DNA from: Lonicera japonica
Taxonomy: Eukaryota; Streptophyta; Magnoliopsida; Dipsacales; Caprifoliaceae
Length of the DNA: 64,000 nt
Direction of reading: 5' to 3'
Assembly: GCA_021464415.1 (NCBI GenBank)
Contig: CM038469.1
Span: 16,904,501-16,968,500, forward strand
Positions within the stretch are counted from its first letter, which is position 1, and every line of letters begins with the position of its first letter. Positions 1 to 11,205 of the stretch are shown piece by piece. Position numbers and translations under genes: made by a program. The notes beneath the pieces are model-generated. The model made no database searches, was not told the DNA's origin, and worked only from the letters and a program-made list of their open reading frames with translations.

Positions 1-1066
1 AATCGCCCCTCTATAGTTCTAAAAACTCGTAGTTGGTTTTCATAAAGACATTGGTAACCATGGTGTGTTTGTCACTATTGCCGTAATCAAATGGTGGAGG
101 GTTATGATTGTGGTATTGAGATACTGATTCGTTTGTTTGGGAGATCAATAATATTTACGCGTGTCATGATAGGGAGATATCTATATAATAACAGGAAAAG
201 GTTTTGAATCCTAAAAATGTATAAGCCTAAAAGATTGTGTGATTGGATTAAAGCAGCTTTTTGAAGAGATTATGGGTCCCATCCTAGTACATACATACAT
301 ATACACACATCTAAGGAAAAGTGACCATCCACAAAATTTTATTATTAAATTTGGTGATTACGATCTCTACAATCATTTGGTCATCTTTAAAAACTTTTAT
401 CAAAAAATTTAAATTTGGAACTAGGTATTATGAAATATGAAAATTGAGGGAGTGATCTTTATAGAGAAAAGTACGACTCTTAACTTGCAAAAATAAAATG
501 ATTTGTATTAAAAATGTAAATTTGACTTGTAATGAAGGCCAAAGAAGATATTATTTGTGCATTAATTATTATTTAGTCAATAGAAACTTGCGGTTTTTAA
601 TTTTTTTGGTCTATGAAACTAATGCTGTTAAACATGTGACGTGTTGTACAGTGAAATTAAATGGGCATACCAATCTGCCGTGCGGGTTGTAAGCAGGAAA
701 AGCATTTCCAGTTCAAGAGAAGATGCCTTCTTTTCAATATAATCTGCAAAAAAATAAATCGTAAACTGATAAAACAAAAAATTCAACTAGAAAGCAGAAA
801 TGTTAAAAAGTCTGTTGGCTGGTTTTTTTCTTTCTTTTTTTTAAGGGGATCTCTACAAAAGAGAGAGACCCCTCCAAAAATTGGTGTATGCCGCTATGAG
901 TAGCGAGCACGCGGTATTCTTTAGTAAAAGGTGAAAGAATAGTTTGCTTTTTTATTTTACCTTTTTTAACTAATACAATATATTGCAAGATATATGTTGC
1001 CAAAATTTTGACCAACTCTTTTATGTAAAACAGGCAACTTGGTGAAACAATCACTAGCATGAAAAA
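1..1066. other. part of the NAGS 3'-side intron, no other gene
   Basis: AT-rich sequence downstream of the exon ending at 1350 on the minus strand. I see no match to the missing NAGS C-terminal exon and no other coding signal. Short frames at 498-692 and 803-1060 have no recognisable content. Confidence 0.5.
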
Positions 1067-1074
1067 ATATTACG

Positions 1075-1145
1075 TCTTTTTTGACTTTGCCCCACTTCTT
1101 AATGTGCCCTGGCCATGCAGGAAGCGCCAAATAATTACGTATGAA

Positions 1146-1177
<32 letters not shown>

Positions 1178-1330
1178 ATGTCTAATTTTTTAAAGTAATC
1201 CTTGGACATAACCCCTGATTTTATGCAATACTTTGAGATTCCCCATTGGCAGGGGGGAAAGTCTTAGGATTATGAAAGCAGGAGAGCAAGTTTAATTTCA
1301 CATATAACGTAGGGAGTAAAGTCAAAAAAT
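1075..1330. repeat. small inverted-repeat element, copy 1 (MITE-like)
   Basis: The ends read ttttttgactttgcccca and, reverse complemented, ttttttgactttactccc, giving terminal inverted repeats of about 18 bp. Much of the interior (the CAATGTCTAATTTTTT block, the CTTTGAGATTCCCC block) matches the element at 4364-4640 in the same orientation. It lies in a NAGS intron. I could not define a target duplication. Confidence 0.6.
1147..1175. repeat. poly-G run of 29
   Basis: Uninterrupted G homopolymer inside the MITE-like element. The second copy has only 7 G at the same place (from 4455). The length is likely unstable and may be a sequencing artefact. Confidence 0.9.
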
Positions 1331-1349
1331 CAAATTTTAATTATCTTAC

Positions 1350-4300
1350 CGAGCAACTTGTCACCCTGTCCTTGTCCACGGCAATCAGGAGAAACAGCAA
1401 TAGCAGCAACCTCTCCGCACTTGTCTTTGTAGAAAGGGAATAGAGCAGCACAAGCAATAACATGACCCTCTCTCTCCACAACAATGAATGAATCCAATGC
1501 TTCAAGTAGCTAACAATATTAAAAAAACGATAAATTAATTCAAAAGCAACACAAAATAATATTAAATTGAAGTACTAAAAATCCAATATGAGAGATCACC
1601 TCTTCATCTGTCCTCTTGACCAATGTGCCTGATTCCTCTAAAGGTTTTATAATCTGTCTTATTGCGTCAAAATCTGTTACCTTAGCCATTCGTGTTCCTT
1701 CATAGACATCACTGACACGTAAAATTAACATAAATTTCACTTTCTGGGACATAATCAGTGTACCAAATCTAGCCCCCCCCCAAAAAAAATGTTGTATCTT
1801 TGACCATTGACTAGGTTGAAATTAGTGTAGGCTTAACAAGTACCAAAGTCAAAATGAGACTATTAGTTTGAGACTCAGGGAGTAATAATTTCAGGGATAT
1901 GTCCAACAGAATGTGCATACCTAGCCACCATTGTCCCAACTCCATCTCTTTGAAACAACTCCTTCAATAAAACTCCAGCAATTGTGCCGTCTAATAGATG
2001 AACTCTTTGAACACCTCCCTAATGCAAAACAAAAATGAAAAAAATTGAAAGTTTGATTAGAAGATATGGAAAAGAATTATCTATGATGCTGTAAGTAGGA
2101 TAGGGTGCAATTGAACGGGTACATTACTGCAGGGAGCTGGAGCCTCCCCCAGCCTGTTTCTACTGATTTGAGAAGAGTTATTCAAGACTTACCTGGCAAT
2201 TAATGATGCTGATAGTGATAAAGTTATATGGTTGCCAAATGCTTCTAACAAGTTTACTGTGAAATCTGCTAAGGAAGTAATTAGGGTACATACGGAGGTG
2301 GTTAGTTGGAGAAAACTTGTCCGGTTTAGGGGCTATGTTCCTCAGATGGCCTTTAGTCTATGGATGACATTTAAAATGAAGCTACTGACGAGGAGTAGGC
2401 TTAAGGAGTGGGGGTGCATCCAAAATGACTTAAGTGTGCTTTGGAATGATAATGTGGAAGACATTAACCATTTGTTTTTCACTTGCAGTTACTCTAAAAC
2501 GATTTGGAGAGAGGTTCTGAAAAGAATGGGGTTGTTAGATAAACTGATGATAGGGGTATGGGAGTGTACCTATTTGCCTATACAGGGGAAAGGAGCAAGT
2601 TTTAAAGGTCATCTCAGATGTCTTGCTATGGCTGCTACTGTATATCATGTTTGGGAAGAAAGAAATGGCAGAATTTCCGGACATGAGAGCCATGATTGGA
2701 ATGTTCTTTTGCAGAGAATTGAGGAAAGTATCAGATATGCTACCTGGGATTGGAAGGAACAGAGGAATTACCAGAACTGGGAAGTATGCAAAGAGTGGGG
2801 TCTGAATGATTCTAAAATGCTTTTATAATGTTGAGTATGGGTTTTGTTTGTTTAGATTTTCTGTATAGAATTCTGTTATTTTGTTTTGAGGTGATGCTGC
2901 AGCTTTGGTTGGTTTTGTATAGTTTTTCTGATGTACTCTGTTCATTGATGATATAAGAATAATATTTTCAAATTTTACCAAAAAATAAACAAAAAGAAAA
3001 ACTTAAAAGCAATTCCAAGGGTCTTTTAGACTCTCTCCCCTACATGAGTGGGGTATCTCAAAGGATTACATATACTACATACATTAGCGCTATTCTTACG
3101 TGACCCTTTGAGATACACCCTCATGCAAGTGGAAAGTCTAAGGATTACCAAAAAAAAACGGGGGTTAAATTCTAAAAAGTCCTCTAAAAAATTAAGTTAA
3201 TTACTAGTATCATAATACCCAGTCGTTCTATCTTATTAACAAAGATTCAGATTATACAGATTGTACAAGCATAAGTATTATAACTTAGCATGTTTACTAT
3301 GATGGTTTTACTCACATAAAGAGAAACCAGAAACTTGTTGAAATAGAGATGGGGAGTGGGTTTATTGTTACCAAGTAAAGCTACGCACACAAAAAGTAAG
3401 TACACAAAATGCATTTGATTGGTGAAGAACTGGGGCGTACCAAAAAGTAGTTGTAATCATTTAACTGGTGACTAACACATTACATTAACTTCTTTTTTTT
3501 GTATACTCTGTGCGTATAGCATTATTCTTCCAATATCCTCTCAACTATGGATTTCATATGGTATTTATGGACCAACAACTAAAGTATTCAAGAAAGTAAT
3601 GCAGCAAACATTGAGAAGTTCCAGCAAACATGGGAACTACAAGTCTAATAAAAACTGAAAGCATTTTTTTGATTAGGTTTATTTAAGAATAGGGATAGCT
3701 CGATAAAGTGGCTCTATTCATCAGATTTGAGAACTTACTCTACACACAAAAGCTGCAGCAGCCAATTCTGAAAGGTAACCGTTTAGTCGACCCAGCCTCT
3801 CTAGACCCCCAATTGCAAAGCCCTGTTCTTCACTAGCCCATAGCCCGTTCCCGCTGTCAAAACCAACACCGTTCTGGAATGTTGCATTATAACGCTCCCT
3901 TAAATAATTTCCATTTTGTGAAGGGACCATTCCGTTGGAATCACTGTGGCCAAACCAATTGGGATGATCTTCCTGATCAACGGCTTTTACATAATTAGCA
4001 GCTATTTCACTTTGCTTAGCCCGTTTGCGGACCAACATGTCTGCATCTTGAAGAGTCAAAAAGCGGATAAGACGGCCAGATTCATCAAGAATTGGACCAT
4101 CTATAATGCAAATAAGTTTCTCCGCCCCAAGAGCCAATGCACAAGCTGTAGCAACTTCATATGTGCTACAAAACGGTACAACATAATGATAAATCCTGTT
4201 TAGAAAGATTAAGCACTCGAAAAATCATCCATAAACTATACATCAAAAGATATATACGATACAACACTCTTAAGAAAAGTTTGTGCTAAAGAAAAAAAAA

Positions 4301-7288
4301 TAAGGAAAAGATGAGCGCTGGACTCCAAAACCCAAAAAAACAGTAACAAAATCTAAAACTGGAAGGCTTTTTTTAACTTTGCTCCCTGTTCTTAATGCTA
4401 AATAAATGTACCCCTGTTTGCAGGCTGGGGAATCCCAAATAATTTCGCACAAATGGGGGGGCAATGTCTAATTTTTTCAATGCAATCCTTTGACCTTTAA
4501 CTAACCCCCCCACCCCTGCCCTGGTTTTTATGTAATTCTTTTGAGATTCCCCCATATGAAAGGGGCAAAGTTAACAACTATGAGAACTTGGGACAAGTCT
4601 AATTTTGAATATAAAATGGGGGCCAAAGTCCATAAAGCCCAAACTAAAACTAAAACTAAAAGTGAATACCATGAGGAGACGCTTAAACTTAACTGCGTTA
4701 TAAGGTCATAATACCACAAGTATAAACAAAGGTACCTATAAAAAAAGCCATATTAGCATACTTGCAATTTAATACTTCTCCGGAGCTGGAATAACCAAGA
4801 TTGCTTAAGATCACTATAGAATCTTGGTCAAGCCTTTCACGAATACGTGAAACGTCTATTTTCTTTACTTCACCTGTTGCACCATAATCAATGCCTTCCA
4901 CAACTCCTCTTCGCTGCCAAGAATATAAATAATGATACAAGTCTCAGTATGTACAACTGTACAGGAAAATGAACTAGTGACCATACGTTGTTAAAAACTA
5001 GCGATGATACCAATACACATGAGGGGAACAAAAATTTAACTGAATAAGATAAATCACAACTTTGCAACAATACTATTTTCTCACCTTAGCTGCAAGAAAA
5101 TTACCGCTAACAACACTGACACCATCATGCCAGCGACTATTGTCACCATGTCGACGTATATTACATAAGGAGGGCCCAGGAGATAGCTTTGCCTCTATCA
5201 TAATACGAATTCTACCAGCTGCATCCATGGCCGCCTGGAGAGAATCAGAATCTGTAATTCTGTATCGTCCAACATACTTGGGCTCTTTTCCTGCGAGAGT
5301 ATACCTATTAAAAGTGGTATTTAAAGGCAAGTAGAAACAAATAGCGACAACTAAAGTAATTAAGAACACTGAAGAACTCGCTGCCTAAGAATGAGAAGGC
5401 ACAAAAAAGGGTTTCAACAGTCACTAAGTACTGGATCCACCAAGCACAACAATATATCATACTATTTGAATTGCAACCACGTATCTGGTAATTATACATC
5501 AGAAAATATAAATGATATAACAACCTTGGGAAAAGAACTAATCCTTTACACTTTCTATGCAAGATGATGGCAAGGACTTTCGTATATATGTTATTCAGCT
5601 CAAGAACAGTAACCAAACATATGCAGAATAAAATAGACCCTAAAATGTTTACAAGGAAATAATTGTGAAAAGTAAATTATATCACTCTCAAAAAATACTG
5701 ATTCACCCACTTAATTTCTTTTTCTGTTTTCCGTTAGAATATGAATCAAATATTTTTTTAACTACAAAAGGGAATGGATGTGATGTGACTCAATTGAAAG
5801 CAGCAAAGAGATAATAACACGGGCTCAACCCAGCAGTCCAGTATATTTTGTGGCATAATGGAGTACACAAAACATTATTCCCCAAAATGATTTCTTGGTC
5901 AAATGTGTAATTACTTCCAAGCACGACCGACACAACTTGTGTCAATGAATTGTAATATATACTGCTTAAAGGGATTAGCAACCATATGGCACAAGAGATA
6001 CAATTTCACTCACCTCTCTCAGCTAGCAACTTGTCAATTTGCACATGGGTCCCTGGAGCAAGAACAAATTTGATCCCCAAACCATGAAGGAGAGAGATGT
6101 CCTGCGTTAAATAACATACTCAAGTTGGTCATTCAATCGAAAATATGCAATCCCCGAATTTGTGAGAATTAAAATCAATATGAATTTGACCATGAACATG
6201 CACACAATTTATCAAGAAACAACAGCAGGGGTGGGGGCCAGGTGGGGCTCAAGGTGGGCATTCACGCACCCAAATTTTTTAAAGATGCTGATTTTTACCT
6301 GTGTTTTTGGAAAAATCAAATGTAGTAGGCCATAAAATGGTCTTTCGCTCACCTGATTTCGGGGAAAAAAATTATACACCTTATTTTGGGGGAAAAAAAT
6401 TATACTTTTCCCATCTTATTCTATGTTTTTGCGAACTTTATAGTTATCGTTAGTTTTTTTCATAGGAGTTTTTTTCACACATGAGACTTTAGTCATTTTC
6501 TTGAAATACTAGAGTACGAAAGAGGCTATATCTAACCCCTGTCAGCCGCATAGTGGGACCCACAATATCCGCATCTCACATGGTAGTAGTCCTTAGTCCA
6601 CTCTAATACCATATGTAACTATCCAGGTTCTACTTTAAAATAGCTAGCGTTAGGATCATTGTTCCCACGTATATATCCAGGACCTTCCTATTATGTCGAT
6701 ATTTTGGGTCATTACCGTAGTTAATTTTTTTGTCCCCCCTTTCGCTAAATTATGTGCTCCACCGACCAATAGATCCTATTAACCCAGAGATTTTACGCCC
6801 TACTCATTTTAATTTAAGTCCAATTTAAACCACAACAAACTAAAAAATGCACAGATTATCATATTATGGCATTCATCATATAAGAAAACCATTACAAATT
6901 GGGGGAAAAACAGAAGAAAGTGGAAACTTGCCATAAGAATGGGATCCAAATAAGGGCTGTCGAGAATTTCAGCAGAAATTAAAACAAGAAAGGTACTGCC
7001 TTGGTGTGCTCGAAAATAAGGCCAAGCTTCCCGGAAAAATCGCACAAACCGATCCTCTTTCATAGAAGAATTGGTGGTATCATCAAGTGAAATTGAATTA
7101 GCACTACCGCCACTCTCTGTTTCCTGCCAAACATTACACCTCGCAATTCCTTTATTGTTTGACAACAATAGTTTTATCGAGTGGAAACCACCGCTAAAAC
7201 TCTCTCCGGCAACGTTTCTTGGCCGCCAAACAATGTTTCGGTTTTGGAGTGGAAAGCAATTGAAAGGGGTTGAAGGTGAAGTCGCCAT
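1350..7288 (-). CDS. NAGS: N-acetylglutamate synthase, plastidial (partial: 3' end beyond window)
   Basis: Makes N-acetyl-L-glutamate from acetyl-CoA and L-glutamate, the first step of arginine synthesis in plastids. Exons I can place on the minus strand: 7288-6932, 6101-6014, 5290-5085, 4913-4762, 4165-3739, 2018-1921, 1711-1600, 1509-1350. All phases agree and give 533 codons. Exon 1 starts with MATSP and a Ser/Thr-rich, acid-poor transit-type leader. Exons 2-5 carry the amino-acid-kinase-like fold ([37 protein letters not shown]). Exons 7-8 carry the GNAT acetyltransferase fold with the acetyl-CoA loop RGQGQG. Plant NAGS proteins are about 600 residues, so roughly 70 C-terminal residues should lie left of position 1; I found no match for them in 1-1349. 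No stop or frameshift is seen. Intron 1 seems to use a GC donor. Identification rests on family resemblance recalled, not on a search. Confidence 0.9.
2130..3000 (+). mobile_element. LINE 3' fragment (reverse-transcriptase C-terminal zinc-binding region)
   Basis: The frame 2232-2828 encodes a protein of the type that closes plant L1-like LINE ORF2: a VKSAKEV segment, a Trp-rich linker, then a zf-RVT-like region ending in HLFFTC around residue 80. The first Cys pair of the finger looks incomplete. Coding similarity extends upstream of the ATG ([16 protein letters not shown]), so the start is only the first Met of a 5'-truncated copy. An A-rich tail at about 2980-3000 marks the 3' end. It sits antisense in the NAGS intron between the exons at 3739 and 2018. 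No target duplication was resolved. Confidence 0.8.
3019..3150. repeat. palindromic repeat related to the NAGS intron MITEs
   Basis: Arms of about 38 bp (TTAGACTCTCTCCCC ... TATCTCAAAGG against CCTTTGAGATACACCC ... AAAGTCTAAGG) flank a loop of about 35 bp. The arms share the CTTTGAGAT/AAAGTCTAAGGATTA blocks with the elements at 1075-1330 and 4364-4640. Confidence 0.55.
4364..4640. repeat. small inverted-repeat element, copy 2 (MITE-like)
   Basis: The ends read ggctttttttaactttgctc and, reverse complemented, gggctttatggactttgg, an imperfect TIR. It shares several blocks of interior sequence with 1075-1330, so the two NAGS introns received the same family. The CCCCCCCACCCCTGCCC stretch is extra relative to copy 1. 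Confidence 0.6.
6102..6931 (-). other. NAGS intron 1, no other feature
   Basis: 830-bp intron between the GC donor (6931) and the CAG acceptor (6102-6104). It has G-rich and A-rich tracts around 6225-6400, but I recognise no coding or mobile-element sequence. Confidence 0.5.
6926..6934 (-). other. GC donor of NAGS intron 1
   Basis: On the minus strand exon 1 ends ATG and the intron starts GCAAGT. Only this cut keeps phase 0 with exon 2, which begins GACATC after a CAG acceptor. The nearest GT lies 4 nt further on and would break the frame. GCAAGT is the usual form of the rare GC-AG donor. Confidence 0.7.
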
Positions 7289-7330
7289 AAAAGTTGGTTA
7301 GAGATTGATATAGAAATCGTAATGGAGTAT

Positions 7331-7339
7331 AAACCCTAA
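7331..7339 (+). promoter_or_regulatory. telo-box upstream of NAGS
   Basis: AAACCCTAA, 43 bp upstream of the NAGS ATG. This motif is common near transcription starts of plant housekeeping and translation genes. It is a single motif, so its role here is inferred. Confidence 0.4.
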
Positions 7340-7462
7340 CTCATCAGGTAAATATTTACAGATGGTCTGCAAAGTAGTGATTGTCGTAGAATTGCGAGTG
7401 TTCATCGGAGCGATAGTACAGAAATTAATTAAAAACAACAAATGACGAAAACTAATAATAGT

Positions 7463-7515
7463 TTGTTTGTTTGTTTGTTTGTTTATTTATTTATTTATTT
7501 AATTTTTTTTTTTTT
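7463..7515. repeat. GTTT/ATTT microsatellite and poly-T
   Basis: Six or so GTTT units pass into ATTT units and then a T run. Ordinary simple repeat upstream of NAGS. Confidence 0.85.
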
Positions 7516-8250
7516 AAGTTGAAAGGTTACCATAGAGTGTCCAGTCCTCGAATAATTTCTTGTGGTGCGTCTTTTCTTTTGGTCAAATATTATTTTGTTA
7601 GTTGAAAATTGATTTTAATAGCATCAAGTCAATCCTAATATTATTTTTGTAGTAATATTATACCATTAGATTAATTGGCTCGGTTAAAATCAATAATAAT
7701 TAACCATTGAACTATTGCGGTGCATAGCACTTGTTCGTCAAACATTATTTTAATAATACTAAAAAATGATTTTAGGAGTGTCAAGTTGACTCTAGAGTCG
7801 TCTCTTAATAGTCTTGTATCATTTAGTTAAGATGCTTGATTAAAATTAATAACAATTATCTATTGGACCATTTGAACAAAATTCGCTTCCACAAGAAATT
7901 TTGAATTTGAGTCTCATTTTAGATGTAGTAAAAAATAATATTACACTGACTTTATTCTATTTTAAGTATTTATTTTCCAACAAATTTTTTGAATTGGTTT
8001 TAAGTCCAAACATAGAAAAATCTGACCCAAGAACCAATTAGAACCAAACTGAAAAAACTGTAAAACTTAAATTTAGAACCGAATTAATTCTTATTATTTA
8101 CCTATATTGTATAATTATAAATATTATACTGACTTGATTCTATTTTAAGTATTTATTTTCCAACAATCTCTAATTTTATATTAGGTATTTATTGAAACTT
8201 ATACTTCTGCGGACTTAAATAATATTATACTGACTTAAATAATTTTATCT
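7516..8250. other. AT-rich intergenic DNA with a short direct repeat
   Basis: No coding signal. A block of about 45 bp (TATT...ACTGACTT.ATTCTATTTTAAG...TTTTCCAACAA) occurs at about 7940-7985 and again at about 8125-8168, with a partial third copy near 8224. Confidence 0.5.
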
Positions 8251-8258
8251 TAATTTAA

Positions 8259-8543
8259 GGGTGGTGATATTGGCACCCCCAAAATCTCTTGAAAACACTC
8301 CCACTTTTCATTCGGTTCTTAACAACCGAATAACGTGTACGTTATTCGGTTGTGAAGGACCGAATATAAACTTGCAAAAATTTGGAAAAACTTGAAAATT
8401 CTTTACTCGGTTGTCAAAAAACGAATATATAGACCTATATTCGGTCCTCAACAATCGAATAATAGACACTTTACTCGGTTGCTAATGACCGAATTAAAGT
8501 GAGAGTGTTACCAAGTGTTTTTGGGGTGCCAACATCACCACCC
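8259..8543. mobile_element. 285-bp MITE with GGGTGGTGAT termini, 8-bp TSD
   Basis: Ends are GGGTGGTGATATTGGCACCCC and the inverse of GGTGCCAACATCACCACCC. Flanks are TAATTTAA at 8251-8258 and again at 8544-8551, a perfect 8-bp target duplication. The interior holds CGGTT/AACCG hairpins, including a palindrome of about 55 bp centred near 8340. Termini and internal motif match the 2.1-kb foldback element at 32156-34282. An 8-bp TSD fits a hAT-type or some MULE-type transposase; the termini do not decide it. Confidence 0.85.
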
Positions 8544-8964
8544 TAATTTAATTAGGGAATAAATCAAAATAAACCCAAACCAAGATAAATGATTGAGTGA
8601 GTCCGAACGGTTCCAATCTTGGTCCAAAACCTAAGAACATAACCAAATTGATTATGGTATATAAGACCATGCACGCGCCCTACTTCATAAGGCTGATTAG
8701 AGGACCCAGTCGAGCTAGACTCACATAATTCGGAATTTTATTCTTAGCCCCAAACTTTTTGTATAAGAAGTTTTACGCATATGGATGAGGTAACATATCC
8801 TAAAAAACGAGTGTAGTAAATCTTAACTAATTTGGATTAAAATTTTTCGTACATTTGTTGAACTAGTTAGCATTTATCTTTAGCCATTAAATCCCATTGA
8901 AAACCAAAATCTTGAGGAATTCAACTCCATTAAAAAAAGAGATACACTATGAACAAATATTTAC

Positions 8965-9297
8965 CTCAAGTATTGGACCCAAATAAGCACTCTCTATAAC
9001 TTGACTAGATAATATAACAAGGAATTTGCCGCCTCTATGTGCTCTAAAATACGCCTCAGCTTCCCTCATCATTTTCACAAACTCCTTCCCATTTTCCTCC
9101 CTCGAATTCCAATTCCATTCCTTTCCACTGCCCCCACTCCTTCCGCCGCAGCACCTCACACCCTGACTTTTCCTCTCTCCAATTCTTCCCATTCCCAAAC
9201 ACACTCCAAATTTGCTGCTAAATTGCCGAACCCGAATCTCTTCCGAGGCTCTGCAGCAAAGATTGGACCCACTTGGCCTTGATTTTGATACAGACAT
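8965..9297 (-). CDS. second NAGS-type first exon (alternative exon or duplicate remnant)
   Basis: An open 111-codon exon starting MSVSKSRPSGSNLCC, with a basic, Ser-rich plastid-type leader. Its last 35 codons align with the end of NAGS exon 1 (REA..YFRAH.G..FLV ... S.YL.PIL, 19 of 35 identical). It ends CTTGAG|GTAAAT, a normal GT donor, in the same phase 0 as NAGS exon 1. It could therefore splice straight to NAGS exon 2 at 6101, skipping exon 1. No second exon of its own is visible between 8964 and 7289. Either it is an alternative first exon with its own promoter or a truncated tandem duplicate. The open frame despite strong divergence favours function but does not prove it. Confidence 0.65.
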
Positions 9298-9444
9298 TGA
9301 TCTATGGAGAACAAAAATCTGAAGTAAGAGTTTGAATTTCTTACAAGAAAGATAGGAAGAAGGTGAGAGAAGATGAAGTTGGTCAAGTGGAGTCAAAAAG
9401 TGAAAAATAGGACGTAAATGATTTTGCGGATAATTGTACACGGG

Positions 9445-9451
9445 TTATATA
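9445..9451 (-). promoter_or_regulatory. TATA box for the upstream NAGS-type exon
   Basis: TATATAA on the minus strand, 148 bp upstream of the ATG at 9297. This spacing would give a 5' UTR of about 110-120 nt. The downstream NAGS exon has no comparably good TATA box. Confidence 0.45.
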
Positions 9452-10307
9452 GACAGAGCAATATTCTAGACGGAGGGAGGTAATATGCAGTGGCGAAGTT
9501 ATGTCGGGACAAGGGGAGTAACTTAGACACGCTTTATATATTTATATTATTAAAAAAAAACAAAAATCATATCTTTGATTTATTAAATCAACGGTTTACA
9601 ATTAGTTACAATAAACAAATAAGACAAATTTTGAGCCATTAAATATGTTTTTGAAACATCAAATTAAAGAAATCAACAAGTTTGTTCTCTTTCATTTTAC
9701 CAATCTACTCTCTCTAAATTTTCTCTCGTTAACATCTTTCTAAAATTTAAAATGTTATAACTTTAAATACAAAAATTAAAATTTGCATATTTAAAATTTA
9801 CTTTTCAATACTTATAAAATAAGATTTATTATGACTATAAAGTTATGTATAAAATAAAAAAAAATTAAAAAAGCTATTGTGACTAACTTTTTTATTTCTA
9901 CCAATAGTACCATCTGTTTACAATTAAAATTTTAGAAATATATAATATCATTGTAATAATAATAGGATACTTTTTCAAATATTTTTTTTTATATATATTT
10001 GTAAATAATTAGTGTGGGCCGACCTTACTGAGGTGGGCAAACGAGATTGGCTTTTGCAAACCCCAACCCCCCAACTTGACCGTTAGATTTGGTGCCTTCT
10101 CTCATTTATGATAACATTTATTTATGTGGTTTCAAAAAAAAGTTTAGCATTTTATAATGTGATTTGTTCTGTATATATATATATATATATATATATTATT
10201 TTGGGTAACATGATGTCTAGATATTGAGTATTTTTTTTTCAATCACAGTATTTTCTAACTGTTAATATTTGTTATGTTGATGTACCGTTCGGTAAATTAA
10301 TACCTAT
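9452..10307. other. AT-rich intergenic DNA
   Basis: No coding signal. It contains poly-A/T tracts and a TA microsatellite at about 10174-10196, just left of the Ty3/gypsy element. Confidence 0.5.
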
Positions 10308-11205
10308 TGTTGGTGCAAAATTCTGGAGCTAGTCCACCTTCGACCACACAGTCAAATGTTTGCAATAATGATTGGATAATAAAGAATTGAACAGAACAAG
10401 ATAATGATGTATAGAGGAGGTTCACCCTATTTGGAGATATGGGCTATTCCTCCTCTTATGAAAGAGCTAGGAGCTCGGGTTACTTCGTATTATGATGAGA
10501 AAACTCAAATTACAAGCAAGCTATATCTCTCTAGCCTCTGTACTCTTACAATGTTACAATGGGATGAGTTCTAAGTCACTCAAAGCTTGTTTTTTCTACA
10601 CTAAAAGCTATGTTGCGTACTTTAGAGCTATATCTCTCTTTGACACTGTAGTAATGTGGTAAAATTCTTACAATAAAAGCTTGATTATTTTTCTTGCTTA
10701 GTGATTTCTTGGTTGTTGTCTGGTTAAAGCTTTGTAGTTGCTTGGTTAAAGCTTGGTTGTTGAGGGAAGTAAATGCTTCCCATATATATATGATAAAGAG
10801 GAAACGTGTGGAAGAACTCTTAGAGCAAGTCAGTCATCACTAACTCTGACGTTACTTTTCCATGGATCTTGGTGCATTAAATGTAGTTGGTATGCATTTA
10901 ATGAAGTTGAGGGAGGTTCTACGCCTCCTACAGGGTTGGCGGCAGTCAGGCATGCTTCTATCAACCACTATGACAGAGTGGTTGTGTGTCGTAGACTTCA
11001 GCTCGAAAAATGAGCTATGGAGTTCAAGCTCTGCAGACCTCTGGCCCCAAATACCACATGGACACTATTTCAACATTCATACGAGCTTTTCCGAATGTGT
11101 AGCATTAAGGTCAAACCTCACAGCTCTTTTCTATCATGTTGGTAGCAATTCCCACATGTCCTTCTGCGATTGGTCCACAAAGAAAAACAATTATTTATAC
11201 CATCA
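10308..11205 (-). repeat. 3' LTR of the Tat-like element
   Basis: 898 bp, aligned end to end with 17770-18630 plus 20616-20655. It runs TG...CA in plus orientation. The small open frames inside (10753-11269, plus strand) are not conserved between the LTR copies and are not genes. Confidence 0.85.

Noticed and set aside
7071..7301. Plus-strand frame opposite NAGS exon 1
   Set aside because: It is the shadow of the NAGS exon on the other strand. The same applies to 9037-9282 opposite the upstream exon.
7331..7339. Interstitial telomere repeat
   Set aside because: A single AAACCCTAA with no tandem copies. A promoter telo-box is the better reading.
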